Assembly (NCBI GenBank): GCA_910584945.1
Contig: CAJUDY010000004.1
Span: 1-64,000 of the forward strand
Reading direction: 5' to 3'
Length of the DNA stretch: 64,000 bases
Source: an uncultured Lachnospiraceae bacterium
GTDB taxonomy: Bacteria > Bacillota > Clostridia > Lachnospirales > Lachnospiraceae
In this document: in pieces, positions 27,188 to 35,663 of the stretch
Position numbering within the stretch: position 1 is the stretch's first letter
How the letters are laid out: each line of letters opens with the position of its first letter
Translations under genes and position numbers: made by a program
The notes under the pieces: model-generated
What the model was told of the DNA's origin: nothing
Databases searched by the model: none
The model's input: the letters and a program-made list of their open reading frames with translations, nothing else

Positions 27188-28351
27188 ATGTATCATTTTG
27201 ATCAAATCATAGACCGTACCGGCACCGGCAGTCTGAAATATGATTTTTCCGAAGAGTTCGGAAAGGGAAAAGACGTTCTTCCCATGTGGGTGGCGGATAT
27301 GGACTTTCAGACGGCTCCTGAGATTTTGGAGGCGCTGACCCGGAGAGTGCGTCATGGAATCTTCGGATATACGGAGAGCAAGGATGCGTATTTTCGCGCC
27401 GTACAGGGATGGTATGCGGAACATTTTCAATGGGAAGTGCACAAAAGCTGGCTTGTGAAGACGCCGGGGGTTGTGTTTGCCCTGGCGATGGCAGTGCGCG
27501 CTTTTGCAGAGGAAGGAGAAGGCGTATTGATCCAGCAGCCGGTCTACTATCCCTTTGGCAAGGTGATCACCGGGAACGGAAGGAAGCTGGTGAACAATTC
27601 TCTGAAGCTTCAGAATGGGCATTATGAGGTGGATTTTGAGGATTTTGAACGGAAGATCGCGGAGGAGAAGGTAAAGCTGTTCCTTCTGTGCAGTCCGCAC
27701 AATCCGGTGGGAAGGGTGTGGAAGGAGTGGGAACTTCGCAGGATGGGCGATCTCTGTAGAAAATACCATGTGCTGGTAGTCAGCGATGAGATTCACAGTG
27801 ATTTTGTGTGGCAGGACCATCGGCATCGAGTATTTGCGTCCCTGTCGCCGGAGTATGAGGAAATGACGGTCACCTGTACCGCCCCCAGCAAGACCTTTAA
27901 CCTGGCAGGCCTTCAGGTATCCAATATCTTTATCCCGAACCGGGAGCTTAGGGAGAGGTTCCGCCGGGAGATCGGAGCGGTCGGATACGAGGAGATCAAC
28001 ACCCTGGGGCTTCTTGCCTGTCAGACCGCTTATGAGAGCGGGGCAGCGTGGCTTCTGGAGGTCAAAAAATATATCTGGGACAACTTTCTCTTTTTGAAAG
28101 AGTTTCTTGCGCGGGAGCTTCCGGAAGTACATGTGTTTACTCCGGAGGGAACCTATCTGGTCTGGCTGGATTTTCGGGAGTACGGACTTTCAGAGGAAGA
28201 GCTGGAGAAAAGGATGGTGGAAAAGGCCCGTCTGTGGCTGGACCGGGGAGCCATGTTCGGGAAAGAAGGCGAAGGGTTCGAACGGATCAACATCGCCTGC
28301 CCGAGAGAGACTCTGAAAAAAGCACTGGTTCAGTTAAAAAATGTATTCTAA
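27188..28351 (+). CDS. MalY/PatB-type aminotransferase (cystathionine beta-lyase)
   Basis: The 387-residue PLP enzyme of fold type I starts YHFDQIIDRTGTGSLKYD and has VLPMWVADMDFQTAPEI, the MalY/PatB signature. CSPHNPVGRVW and SDEIHSDFV follow. The PLP lysine is in APSKTFNLAG (K235). It splits cystathionine to homocysteine, pyruvate and ammonia; relatives also regulate. ATG 27188 has CGGAGG at the right distance. The frame is open from 26945 but would overlap the dehydrogenase and cover the inverted repeat. Confidence 0.9.
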   Translation: MYHFDQIIDRTGTGSLKYDFSEEFGKGKDVLPMWVADMDFQTAPEILEALTRRVRHGIFGYTESKDAYFRAVQGWYAEHFQWEVHKSWLVKTPGVVFALAMAVRAFAEEGEGVLIQQPVYYPFGKVITGNGRKLVNNSLKLQNGHYEVDFEDFERKIAEEKVKLFLLCSPHNPVGRVWKEWELRRMGDLCRKYHVLVVSDEIHSDFVWQDHRHRVFASLSPEYEEMTVTCTAPSKTFNLAGLQVSNIFIPNRELRERFRREIGAVGYEEINTLGLLACQTAYESGAAWLLEVKKYIWDNFLFLKEFLARELPEVHVFTPEGTYLVWLDFREYGLSEEELEKRMVEKARLWLDRGAMFGKEGEGFERINIACPRETLKKALVQLKNVF

Positions 28352-28376
28352 AAGTAATTCGTATAGAATCCCGGTT

Positions 28377-28413
28377 TTTCTGCCATACTAAATTCAATTT
28401 CGTATGGCAGAAA
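28377..28413. promoter_or_regulatory. 37-nt near-perfect palindrome
   Basis: TTTCTGCCATAC (28377-28388) pairs with GTATGGCAGAAA (28402-28413), and AAATT/AATTT continue the stem inside a single mismatch. There is no T run. It sits between two genes, 16 bp before an ATG, and could be an operator or an RNA structure affecting translation. Confidence 0.6.
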
Positions 28414-28428
28414 GGCTGGGATATTATT

Positions 28429-29088
28429 ATGGCAGAGAATCAGGACGGACTTGAAAAATACGGGCAGCCAGAAGAGCTGCAGGACAAGGAAAAATCACAC
28501 ATTCAGCTTCTGACGATCATCGGGGAAGTAGAGGGACATGAGTGCCTGGCGGCAAACAGCAAGACCACCAAGTATGAACACGTACTTCCCATGCTGGCGG
28601 CGGTGGAGGAGAACGACAAGATTCATGGCCTGCTGGTCATGATCAACACGGTGGGCGGCGATGTGGAGAGCGGGCTTGCGATTGCGGAGATGATCGCTTC
28701 CATCAGCAAGCCTTCCGTGTCGCTGGTGCTGGGCGGAAGTCATTCCATCGGGGTACCGCTGGCGGTGTCTACGGATTATTCCTTTATCGTGCCCACGGGG
28801 ACCATGATGATTCATCCGGTGCGGATGACCGGGCTGATCATCGGCGTGGCACAGACCTTCGACTATTTTCAGAAGATTCAGGATCGGATCAGCGGGTTTA
28901 TCGTGGATCACAGCCGGATACACAAAGAACGGCTGATGCGGCTGATGCTGGAGACCGGAGAACTGACGAAGGATGTGGGAAGCGTGCTGGTAGGGCCGCA
29001 GGCGGTACAGGAAGGAATCATTGATGAAGTGGGAGGGGTGAGCGAGGCGTATCGGAAGCTGAGGGAGTTGATGGACGCAGAGGAGTGA
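28429..29088 (+). CDS. ClpP-fold serine protease, TepA-like
   Basis: The 219-residue protein has a ClpP/crotonase fold. MINTVGGDVESGLAIAEMI forms the first active-site half. GGSHSIGVPLAVSTD carries the likely nucleophile serine, PTGTMMIHPVRM the histidine region, and GIIDEVGG follows late. This layout matches TepA (translocation-enhancing protein) of Firmicutes, which acts near the membrane. ATG 28429 is used because ClpP homology begins soon after. The ribosome binding site is weak and a palindrome lies just upstream. The frame is open from 28048 inside the aminotransferase gene. Confidence 0.85.
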   Translation: MAENQDGLEKYGQPEELQDKEKSHIQLLTIIGEVEGHECLAANSKTTKYEHVLPMLAAVEENDKIHGLLVMINTVGGDVESGLAIAEMIASISKPSVSLVLGGSHSIGVPLAVSTDYSFIVPTGTMMIHPVRMTGLIIGVAQTFDYFQKIQDRISGFIVDHSRIHKERLMRLMLETGELTKDVGSVLVGPQAVQEGIIDEVGGVSEAYRKLRELMDAEE

Positions 29089-29158
29089 ATGGCAGACCGG
29101 ACGCCCGTCAGGGGCAGACATTCCTTCCGAACCCCGCTTGCGCTTAAATTCTTAGTTT

Positions 29159-29187
29159 TTGCATTCTTGGGAAAAATATGGTAAGAT
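29159..29187 (+). promoter_or_regulatory. Sigma-A-type promoter for pepD
   Basis: TTGCAT (29159-29164) and TAAGAT (29182-29187) lie 17 bp apart, about 85 bp before the chosen start codon. Confidence 0.6.
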
Positions 29188-29274
29188 GCATATAATAAAA
29201 GAAAACGCCGTTTCCTGAAGATGCATTTTGGCGGAGGGCGGTGAGTGATGGAAGCAGAAGGAGGACGAGAGAAG

Positions 29275-30717
29275 ATGGGCGTACTGAGCGGGCTTAAGCC
29301 GGCGGGGGTTTGGAAGTTTTTTGAGGAGATCTGCGGGATTCCTCATGGGTCGGGGAATGAGAAGGCAGTCAGCGATTATTGTGTGGCTTTCGCGAAGGAG
29401 CGGGGGCTTTTGGTCTGGCAGGACGAGGCCTGGAATGTGGTGATCGTCAAAGAGGCCAGCGCCGGATATGAGGAAAAGGAGCCTCTGATTCTGCAGGGGC
29501 ATCTGGATATGGTCTGTGAGAAGAAACCGGACTGCAAGATTGATTTTTTGACGGACGGTCTTCGTCTCGGGATCGACGGGGATCAGGTATACGCCGAGGG
29601 AACTACCCTGGGCGGGGACGACGGGATAGCCGTCGCCTATGCGCTGGCGATTCTGGATGACGATGAGATCCCACATCCGAGGCTGGAGGCGGTCTTTACC
29701 ACCAGCGAGGAGGTAGGCATGGATGGCGCCGCTTTTTTGGATGTGTCCATGCTAAAAGGGCACACGGTGCTGAATCTGGATTCGGAGGAAGAAGGAATCC
29801 TGTTGGCCGGATGCGCCGGAGGATGCAGCGCGGGGATTCGTCTGCCGCTTCAAAAAGAGAAGAAATGCGGTGTGAAAGCGGTACTGACCGTGGACGGATT
29901 AAAGGGCGGACATTCCGGTGCGGAGATTGATAAGGGAAGAGCCAACGCCAGCCGTCTGCTGGCGTTGGTGCTGGCGGATTTGAAAGAGAACGTGAATTGT
30001 GGTCTGATCCTGGTGGCCGGCGGCAAAAAGGACAATGCGATTCCAAGAGAATGCCATGCAGAGCTTCTGCTTCCGGAAGAGGCAGTGAAGGAGGCGCAGC
30101 AATGCGCTGCGGCTTCTTTGAAGGCGCTGAAGAAAGAGTACGCATCTGCGGACCCGGGACTCTCCATCCGTCTGGAACCCGAAGCTGTGGAAGAGGCGGA
30201 GGTATTCACAGAGGAGACGCTGGAGCACGCCCTGGCGCTTCTGACCAGCCTGCCCAACGGAGTGATCTGTATGAGCAAAGACATCGAAGGCCTGGTACAG
30301 ACTTCTCTGAACCTGGGCGTGGTCCAGTGCGAGTCCGGCCACCTGGTGCTTCGCTATTCCATCCGGAGCTCCGTGGGAGCGGAGAAGGAGGCCCTCGTGG
30401 AGCAGATCCGCCAGGCGGTCCGTCAGGAGGGCGCCCTGATGGAGACCAACGGAGATTATCCCGCCTGGGAATACCGTAAGGATTCTCCCCTGCGGGACGA
30501 CTGTGTGCGGATCTACCGGGAACTGTTCGGGACAGAACCGAAAGTGGAGGCGATCCACGCAGGCCTGGAATGCGGTATCCTTGCCTCCAAGATTCCGAAT
30601 CTGGACTGTGTGTCCATGGGACCGGATATGAAGGATATCCACACCACGGAAGAGCGTCTTAGTATTTCCTCCGTGGAGCGTATGTGGAGATACATCCTGG
30701 AAATCATAAAAAGATAA
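29275..30717 (+). CDS. pepD: Aminoacyl-histidine dipeptidase (PepD)
   Basis: The 480-residue protein is a zinc M20 peptidase of the PepD group. It has WKFFEEICGIPHGSGNEK, the metal site LQGHLDMVCEK, the second site GTTLGGDDGIAVAYAL, FTTSEEVGMDGA, GGHSGAEIDKGRANA in the dimerisation part and HAGLECGIL near the end. It hydrolyses Xaa-His dipeptides in the cytoplasm. ATG 29275 is preferred because AGGAGG precedes it by 9 bp and homologues start at this VLSGLKP. GTG 29245 and ATG 29248 are in frame upstream. Confidence 0.9.
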   Translation: MGVLSGLKPAGVWKFFEEICGIPHGSGNEKAVSDYCVAFAKERGLLVWQDEAWNVVIVKEASAGYEEKEPLILQGHLDMVCEKKPDCKIDFLTDGLRLGIDGDQVYAEGTTLGGDDGIAVAYALAILDDDEIPHPRLEAVFTTSEEVGMDGAAFLDVSMLKGHTVLNLDSEEEGILLAGCAGGCSAGIRLPLQKEKKCGVKAVLTVDGLKGGHSGAEIDKGRANASRLLALVLADLKENVNCGLILVAGGKKDNAIPRECHAELLLPEEAVKEAQQCAAASLKALKKEYASADPGLSIRLEPEAVEEAEVFTEETLEHALALLTSLPNGVICMSKDIEGLVQTSLNLGVVQCESGHLVLRYSIRSSVGAEKEALVEQIRQAVRQEGALMETNGDYPAWEYRKDSPLRDDCVRIYRELFGTEPKVEAIHAGLECGILASKIPNLDCVSMGPDMKDIHTTEERLSISSVERMWRYILEIIKR

Positions 30718-30731
30718 ATTCATTTTTCTCT

Positions 30732-30768
30732 AAAAACCGGCTGCAAAAATCATAGCGGCCGGTTTTTT
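30732..30768 (+). terminator. Rho-independent terminator of pepD
   Basis: AAAAACCGGCTGC pairs with GCGGCCGGTTTTTT (one G-T pair), followed by the T run, 15 bp after the stop. Confidence 0.9.
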
Positions 30769-30872
30769 ATATGGAACCTTACGATCAGCTTAAAAACCTC
30801 TGAACTTTTCTTAAGATTTTCCAAAGTGTTACTTTTTCCAGAAAAAATATGATATTGTGTAACAAGACCATC

Positions 30873-30901
30873 TTGACAAAACGAGAAAAATGGATTATTG
30901 T
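30873..30901 (+). promoter_or_regulatory. Sigma-A-type promoter for the ABC/MacAB genes
   Basis: TTGACA (30873-30878) is followed after 17 bp by TATTGT (30896-30901). The region between the pepD terminator and this promoter also contains TGTTAC/GTAACA half-sites, possibly a regulator site. Confidence 0.5.
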
Positions 30902-30959
30902 ATTAAGTGATTAGGACAGTAAAGAACTAATACAGTCATGAGATAAGGACAGAGAGGAG

Positions 30960-31697
30960 TTGATCTGCGATTTGGAGACACTGGTGGAAGTACAGGACAT
31001 GTGTAAAATCTACAATCCTGGAGAAAACGAAGTGCGGGCACTGGATCACGTGAGTCTGAAGATTCAAAAAGGGGAATTCGTGGCGATCATCGGACATTCC
31101 GGTTCCGGAAAGTCTACCCTGATGAATATGCTGGGATGCCTGGATGTGCCCACTTCCGGCAGATATTTTTTGAACGGAAAAGATGTGTCCAATATGACGG
31201 ACGATGAATTATCCGATATTCGGAACCTGGAGATCGGTTTTATCTTTCAGGGGTTCAACCTGATTCCCAACCTGACCGCTCAGGAGAACGTGGAGCTGCC
31301 GTTGATCTACCGGGGCGTGGGGAAAAAGGAGCGTTCCGCCCTGGCGGTGGAGTCCCTGGAGATCGTAGGACTTTCCCACCGGATGGACCATAAGCCCAGC
31401 GAGATGTCCGGAGGACAGCAGCAGAGGGTGGCGATTGCCCGGGCGATTGCGGCGAAGCCGCCGGTGATCCTGGCGGATGAGCCCACGGGCAATCTGGATT
31501 CCAGGTCCACCCAGGAGATCATGAATGTGCTGAAGGATTTACATAAAAGCGGAAGAACGGTGATCCTGATCACCCACGATGATGAGATCGCCGCCCAGGT
31601 GAAGCGGGTCGTGAGGATCAAGGACGGAAGAATTGAAGCAGACTTTTTGAATGAAGGAGAAGCAGACAGCCATGAAGATGAATTGGAAAAAGAGTAA
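30960..31697 (+). CDS. ABC transporter ATP-binding protein (MacB/LolD type)
   Basis: The 245-residue ATPase has Walker A GHSGSGKST, a Q-loop FIFQGFN, signature MSGGQQQR, Walker B VILADEPTGNLDS and the H-loop LITHD. This is the pattern of MacB/LolD/BceA-type ATPases that pair with FtsX-like permeases. The start is uncertain: TTG 30960 sits right against GAGAGGAG, and TTG 30972 in the same frame has a better spacer. It overlaps the adaptor gene and forms an operon with it and the permease. Confidence 0.9.
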   Translation: MICDLETLVEVQDMCKIYNPGENEVRALDHVSLKIQKGEFVAIIGHSGSGKSTLMNMLGCLDVPTSGRYFLNGKDVSNMTDDELSDIRNLEIGFIFQGFNLIPNLTAQENVELPLIYRGVGKKERSALAVESLEIVGLSHRMDHKPSEMSGGQQQRVAIARAIAAKPPVILADEPTGNLDSRSTQEIMNVLKDLHKSGRTVILITHDDEIAAQVKRVVRIKDGRIEADFLNEGEADSHEDELEKE

Positions 31698-33063
31698 AGG
31701 AGACCTGGCAGAGAAGCCGAAGAAGGAGAAAAAGGTCCTGACTCCGGCGGAGAAGAAAAAGAGAAGAAAGAAGATCCTCCTGGGCGTTATAGCCGCATGC
31801 CTTGCGCTTTTTATTGTGAGCCGGATGATGGCTCCGGAGGTGCTTCCGCCGGTGACGGTGCAAAAGCCACAGACCGCCACCATTGAGCAGACGGTGGATA
31901 CCAGCGGGACGGTCAAGACGGAAGTGAAGAAGACCTACTTTTCACCCTTAAGCGCGCAGGTTTCGGAGTGCCGGGTGGCTATGGGAGACGCCGTGGCGGC
32001 AGGCGACGTGCTGATCGTCTACAGCGAGGAAGATTTAAAGAGCCGGGAGTCGGAAGCCAGCCTTCAGAATGACGAGGCATACTATACTTACCAGGATACC
32101 GTGGGGAAAAGCAACGCGGACGCGGCGGAGTACAGCCGTTCCAGTCATGATATCGAGATCCTGGAGCAGCAGGTGGCGGATTGGAAGGCAGAGGTCCGGG
32201 CGCTGAAGCAGTATATCACCGATATGGGCTGCTTCTTAAGAGAAGCGGTCAACGACGGCCACGAACACGCGGCGGAAGAGTATCAGAACGACATCGACCA
32301 GGCCAACGCTACGCTGGCGGTCAAGGAAGAAGAGCTGGCGGAGTTTGAGAGCAACCTGTCCGAGCAGAAAGGAATCAAGAATTCCACCGAAGACACCATG
32401 CTGACGGCCAACGGGAAAAAGCAGATCGAAGCCACCAAAGAGCTCGCCGCGCTGAAAGCAGAAAAAGTAAAGGAAGCCGTGGCCCAGGTGGCCGAAGGTT
32501 TAAAGGCGGACTTCGGCGGCATTGTCACCGACGTGAAAGCAGTGGAAGGCGGCGTCATCGAGGAAAGCGGAGAGCTTCTGACCATTGAGAGCAACGAAGA
32601 CGTCTGTGTGGAGGTCTCTTTAAGCAAAAGCGATCTGGAGAAAGTCCACGAAGGGCAGAAAGCAATCATCACCATCGTCGGAAAGGAATACGAAGGAACG
32701 GTTACCAGGATCAGCAAGTCCGCCACAAAGAATGAAAAAGGCGCTACTGTGGTAGCAGGGGAGATTCACATCGACAATCCCGACGCGGATATCTTCCTGG
32801 GCGTGGAGGCAAAGGTGAAAATCCAGGGAGCCGTGGCGGAGAATGCCATCGCCGTACCCATCGAGGCAGTGAACGTGGGCAAAGAAGGAAGTTTTGTCTA
32901 CATCGTGGAGGACGGTGTGCTGGCGGTCCGGAATGTGGAGACCGGGATCGCTTCCATGGACCTTCTGGAGATTAAAAGCGGCCTTGACGGGACCGAACAG
33001 ATCGTGCTGAACAACAGTATGGGACTTCCGGAAGGCACTCCTGTGACTCCTGTGGAGGGCTGA
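31672..33063 (+). CDS. HlyD/MacA-type membrane fusion (adaptor) protein
   Basis: The 463-residue protein has a basic N-terminus and a membrane anchor (KKILLGVIAACLALF). The biotinyl-lipoyl-like half follows (TVQKPQTATIEQTVDTSG, SPLSAQVSECRVAMGDAV), then a coiled-coil hairpin at about 120-260, the second lipoyl half and a beta-barrel domain. In Firmicutes such adaptors work with MacB-like permeases in efflux or envelope stress. ATG 31672 is chosen for the AAGGAG upstream; ATG 31651 is the other choice. Either start lies inside the ATPase gene. Confidence 0.85.
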   Translation: MKMNWKKSKGDLAEKPKKEKKVLTPAEKKKRRKKILLGVIAACLALFIVSRMMAPEVLPPVTVQKPQTATIEQTVDTSGTVKTEVKKTYFSPLSAQVSECRVAMGDAVAAGDVLIVYSEEDLKSRESEASLQNDEAYYTYQDTVGKSNADAAEYSRSSHDIEILEQQVADWKAEVRALKQYITDMGCFLREAVNDGHEHAAEEYQNDIDQANATLAVKEEELAEFESNLSEQKGIKNSTEDTMLTANGKKQIEATKELAALKAEKVKEAVAQVAEGLKADFGGIVTDVKAVEGGVIEESGELLTIESNEDVCVEVSLSKSDLEKVHEGQKAIITIVGKEYEGTVTRISKSATKNEKGATVVAGEIHIDNPDADIFLGVEAKVKIQGAVAENAIAVPIEAVNVGKEGSFVYIVEDGVLAVRNVETGIASMDLLEIKSGLDGTEQIVLNNSMGLPEGTPVTPVEG

Positions 33064-33066
33064 CGG

Positions 33067-34275
33067 ATGGCACAGCTTTGGGAATACATAAAAATGGCGG
33101 TCAGCAACATCCGGATGAACCGGGGCCGGTCCTTTCTGACCATGCTGGGTATCATCATCGGCGTCTCCTCCGTGATCCTGATCATGTCCATTGGAAACGG
33201 CGCGAAAGCGGAGATGGAGGAGGAGCTGACCAGCGTGGCCGGAGGCCAGATCTATATCTCGGTCAACTCCAATTTGGAGGGGGAGACCCCGGTGATTACG
33301 GAGGAAGACCGGGATGCCTTAAGAGAACTGGAACATGTAAAGGGTGCCAGTTCGATGATGAACCAGTGGTGTTCCGTGTCTACGGAAAAAGGCAGCTTTG
33401 ACGCCATCATCGATTACGGCAATCCGGACAGCGAGTATGTTACCAGTCCGGATATGTTGTACGGCCAGTGGTTTACCTGGGATGACTACAACGCCCACCG
33501 GGCCGTGGCGGTGGTGTCGGAGATGGACGCTGTACAGATGTTCGGCACCTCCGACGTGGTGGGCCTGACCTTTGAGCTGGACGACGGAAGCGGCATCCAG
33601 GATGTGCGGATCGTCGGAGTAAAAAAAGCCATTGACGGAACCTTCGTAAGTTCCGGTTCCGGTTCTTATCTGGATATCTCCATGCCCATGACCGCGGACT
33701 GGTACTGGGCGGAGTACAATGACTTTGATTCCGTCTATATCTTTGCGGAGACCGGATACGCAAAAGAAGTGACCGAGCGGGCCATCTCTCTTCTGGAGAG
33801 CCGTCACGAGATCTTTGGGGAGGACGCCTTCATGTCGGAAGATTTCGACAGCCAAATGGCGTCGGTCATGCAGGTGCTGGACATGATCACCATCTTCATC
33901 ATGCTGGTGGCGGGCATCTCTCTTCTGGTGGGCGGCATCGGCGTGATGAATATCATGCTGGTATCGGTGACCGAGCGGACCCGAGAGATCGGCATCCGAA
34001 AGGCCTTGGGCGCCAGGACCAGGTCCATCCTGGTGCAGTTCCTGGCAGAGTCGGCGATCATCACCGGGATCGGCGGCATGATCGGGATTACCCTTGGGGT
34101 CGCGGGCGCTTACGGAGTCTGCTCCCTCCCCATGGTGCCGTTTCCGCCTCAGGTCAGCGTGTCAGCGGTGATCTTCGCAACCCTGTTCTCCTGCGGCGTG
34201 GGCGTTTTCTTTGGCATCTATCCGGCCAGAAAGGCGGCCCATCTAAGTCCCATCGAGGCCCTCAGGCGCAACTGA
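33067..34275 (+). CDS. MacB/FtsX-type ABC permease
   Basis: The 402-residue protein has one N-terminal membrane helix (SFLTMLGIIIGVSSVILIMS), a large extracellular MacB-PCD domain (about 45-265) and three C-terminal helices. The characteristic GGIGVMNIMLVSVTERTREI and IGIRKALGAR are present, and it ends GIYPARKAAHLSPIEALR. It completes a MacAB-like exporter; without an outer membrane it probably acts on peptides, antibiotics or lipids at the cell surface. GGAGG lies 9 bp before the ATG, and only 3 bp separate it from the adaptor gene. Confidence 0.9.
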   Translation: MAQLWEYIKMAVSNIRMNRGRSFLTMLGIIIGVSSVILIMSIGNGAKAEMEEELTSVAGGQIYISVNSNLEGETPVITEEDRDALRELEHVKGASSMMNQWCSVSTEKGSFDAIIDYGNPDSEYVTSPDMLYGQWFTWDDYNAHRAVAVVSEMDAVQMFGTSDVVGLTFELDDGSGIQDVRIVGVKKAIDGTFVSSGSGSYLDISMPMTADWYWAEYNDFDSVYIFAETGYAKEVTERAISLLESRHEIFGEDAFMSEDFDSQMASVMQVLDMITIFIMLVAGISLLVGGIGVMNIMLVSVTERTREIGIRKALGARTRSILVQFLAESAIITGIGGMIGITLGVAGAYGVCSLPMVPFPPQVSVSAVIFATLFSCGVGVFFGIYPARKAAHLSPIEALRRN

Positions 34276-34310
34276 TTTTTGAAAAAGAAGTATCTCTTTT
34301 GGGAAAAAGC

Positions 34311-34319
34311 TGTTATAAT
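34311..34319 (+). promoter_or_regulatory. Extended -10 promoter for the ACT-domain gene
   Basis: TGTTATAAT matches the extended -10 form (TGnTATAAT), about 65 bp before the start codon. No good -35 is seen. Confidence 0.5.
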
Positions 34320-34385
34320 GGACGGGTGGTAAGAGTTTACACCCGAACCGCGCACTGCAAATACAGCAACAAAGGAGAATCGATT

Positions 34386-34799
34386 ATGTTAAAGCAATTA
34401 TCCATGTACGTGGAGAACAAAAAAGGAACCATGAAGAATATTACCGGTATTTTGAAAGAGGAAGGCATCAATATTCTTGGTTCTGTGAATAATAACGGCG
34501 GGGCGGAGTACGGCATCGTCCGCATGGTGGTGTCCGAGCCGGAGCGGGCCTATGAGGCTCTGAAAGGAGCCGGGTACCTGTGTCGGCTGGTGGACGTTAT
34601 GGGCATCGAGGTGGCCGACGAGGTGGGAAATCTCCATCACCTGCTGGGGGCGCTGTCTGACAGCAACATCAACTTGGACTATATCTATCTGTCCTTTAAC
34701 CGGGATTCCGGCAAGCCGATTCTGATTATGCACGCGGCGGATGAAGATATCTATGAAGTGGAGTCCTGCATGAAAGCGAAAGGATTTACGGCGGTATAA
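34386..34799 (+). CDS. Tandem ACT-domain protein
   Basis: The 137-residue protein consists of two ACT domains: LSMYVENKKGTMKNITGILK (residues 5-24) and, after VADEVGNLHHLL, NINLDYIYLSF. ACT domains bind amino acids and regulate metabolism. This stand-alone two-domain form is common in Clostridia and of unknown target. ATG 34386 follows AAAGGAG; the frame is open from 34299 but has no signal there. A hairpin follows the stop. Confidence 0.8.
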   Translation: MLKQLSMYVENKKGTMKNITGILKEEGINILGSVNNNGGAEYGIVRMVVSEPERAYEALKGAGYLCRLVDVMGIEVADEVGNLHHLLGALSDSNINLDYIYLSFNRDSGKPILIMHAADEDIYEVESCMKAKGFTAV

Positions 34800-34807
34800 T
34801 GTATAGA

Positions 34808-34840
34808 GGGAGGAGCCAGTTATGGCTCCTCCCATATTTT
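34808..34840 (+). terminator. Terminator-like hairpin after the ACT gene
   Basis: GGGAGGAGCCA (34808-34818) pairs perfectly with TGGCTCCTCCC (34823-34833), loop of 4, followed by ATATTTT. Confidence 0.75.
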
Positions 34841-34850
34841 GACTTTTTGA

Positions 34851-35086
34851 CGCGAAATATATTCCTTTGCGACACCCAAGGCAGATACCTTGTATTTAGG
34901 ACATCTCCGCAACGGCTGACTGATTACCTGACTGCCAAAAAATAGTTATTTTGTGGTCATTTTCTTGTTCAGCGCATTGCAAAATCCTCTGAAACAGCGT
35001 ATAATACTGATAAAAACGAATGGTAGGCGCTTCTTGTCGCAAAGGAATATATTTTGCGACATCCCAGACAGATGCCTTTTTTATTT
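34851..35086. repeat. Repeat pair flanking the promoter of the polysaccharide operon
   Basis: The segment CGCGAAATATATTCCTTTGC (from 34851) recurs inverted at 35035-35057. In addition, TTGCGACACCCAAGGCAGAT (from 34867) recurs directly, with a few changes, from 35054 (TTGCGACATCCCAGACAGAT). The promoter at 34977-35004 lies between the copies. The arrangement could be a small mobile element or a regulatory site. No gene is seen in the 305-bp gap. Confidence 0.6.
34977..35004 (+). promoter_or_regulatory. Promoter of the long polysaccharide operon
   Basis: TTGCAA (34977-34982) and a perfect TATAAT (34999-35004) are 16 bp apart, about 100 bp before the first start codon of the operon. Confidence 0.65.
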
Positions 35087-35105
35087 GCCGGAGGTCTGAA
35101 GAGTG

Positions 35106-35663
35106 ATGATATGTGAGATTGCAGGATACGAACGAAAGCGTTCGGTCAGAACAAAAAATCAAGAGAAAGAAGCAGGACTCAGAACCAGTGCCAGCCTGAT
35201 CAGCCTCTGCCTGGATACTGATGGGAAAGAAGGAGAAAGCGGAAAGCTGTATCACCTGTGTGATGAACATCCGATTGTTTTTTCTTCTCTGTTCCGGGCG
35301 GTGAATCAGATGGAGGAGTTGTACGATGCGTGTTTGTTTCCCCAGGCGTGCGCAGAACTTAGAAGTTTTCCGGGAGATCGAAGGACGGAAAAGCCTGTCT
35401 CTGAGGTGTCTTCCGATGAGTCGTTGCCCGAATCAAACGAAGTGCGGGAAACCGGAATGCTCCGGCAGCTGCTCCAGCGCCGGGGAGCGAAGGCGACCTT
35501 TTGGATACGGATCATGTATTGTCAGCATGCCAGCTGGCAGGGAGAGGTGACCTGGGTGGAACAGCAGAAGAAGGAATACTTCCGAAGCACCCTGGAACTA
35601 TTACATCTGATTGACAGCGCGCTTTGCGCAGAAGACACCAGAAATGTCAGAGGGAAAATATGA
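35106..35663 (+). CDS. Conserved hypothetical protein, first gene of the polysaccharide operon
   Basis: The 185-residue protein has the layout of a small Lachnospiraceae family found at the head of such operons. A motif like LYHLCDEHPIVFSSLFRAV is followed by ELYDACLFPQACAELRSF. After a variable acidic linker, ASWQGEVTWVEQQKKEYFRS leads into a helix. It has no signal peptide or membrane helix. I do not know its function. ATG 35106 follows GGAGG at 11 bp; a GTG lies directly before it. Its stop overlaps the next start (ATGA). Confidence 0.6.
   Translation: MICEIAGYERKRSVRTKNQEKEAGLRTSASLISLCLDTDGKEGESGKLYHLCDEHPIVFSSLFRAVNQMEELYDACLFPQACAELRSFPGDRRTEKPVSEVSSDESLPESNEVRETGMLRQLLQRRGAKATFWIRIMYCQHASWQGEVTWVEQQKKEYFRSTLELLHLIDSALCAEDTRNVRGKI

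Noticed and set aside
27026..28132. 368-codon minus-strand frame
   Set aside because: Opposite the MalY/PatB gene with its intact PLP motif; no domain seen.
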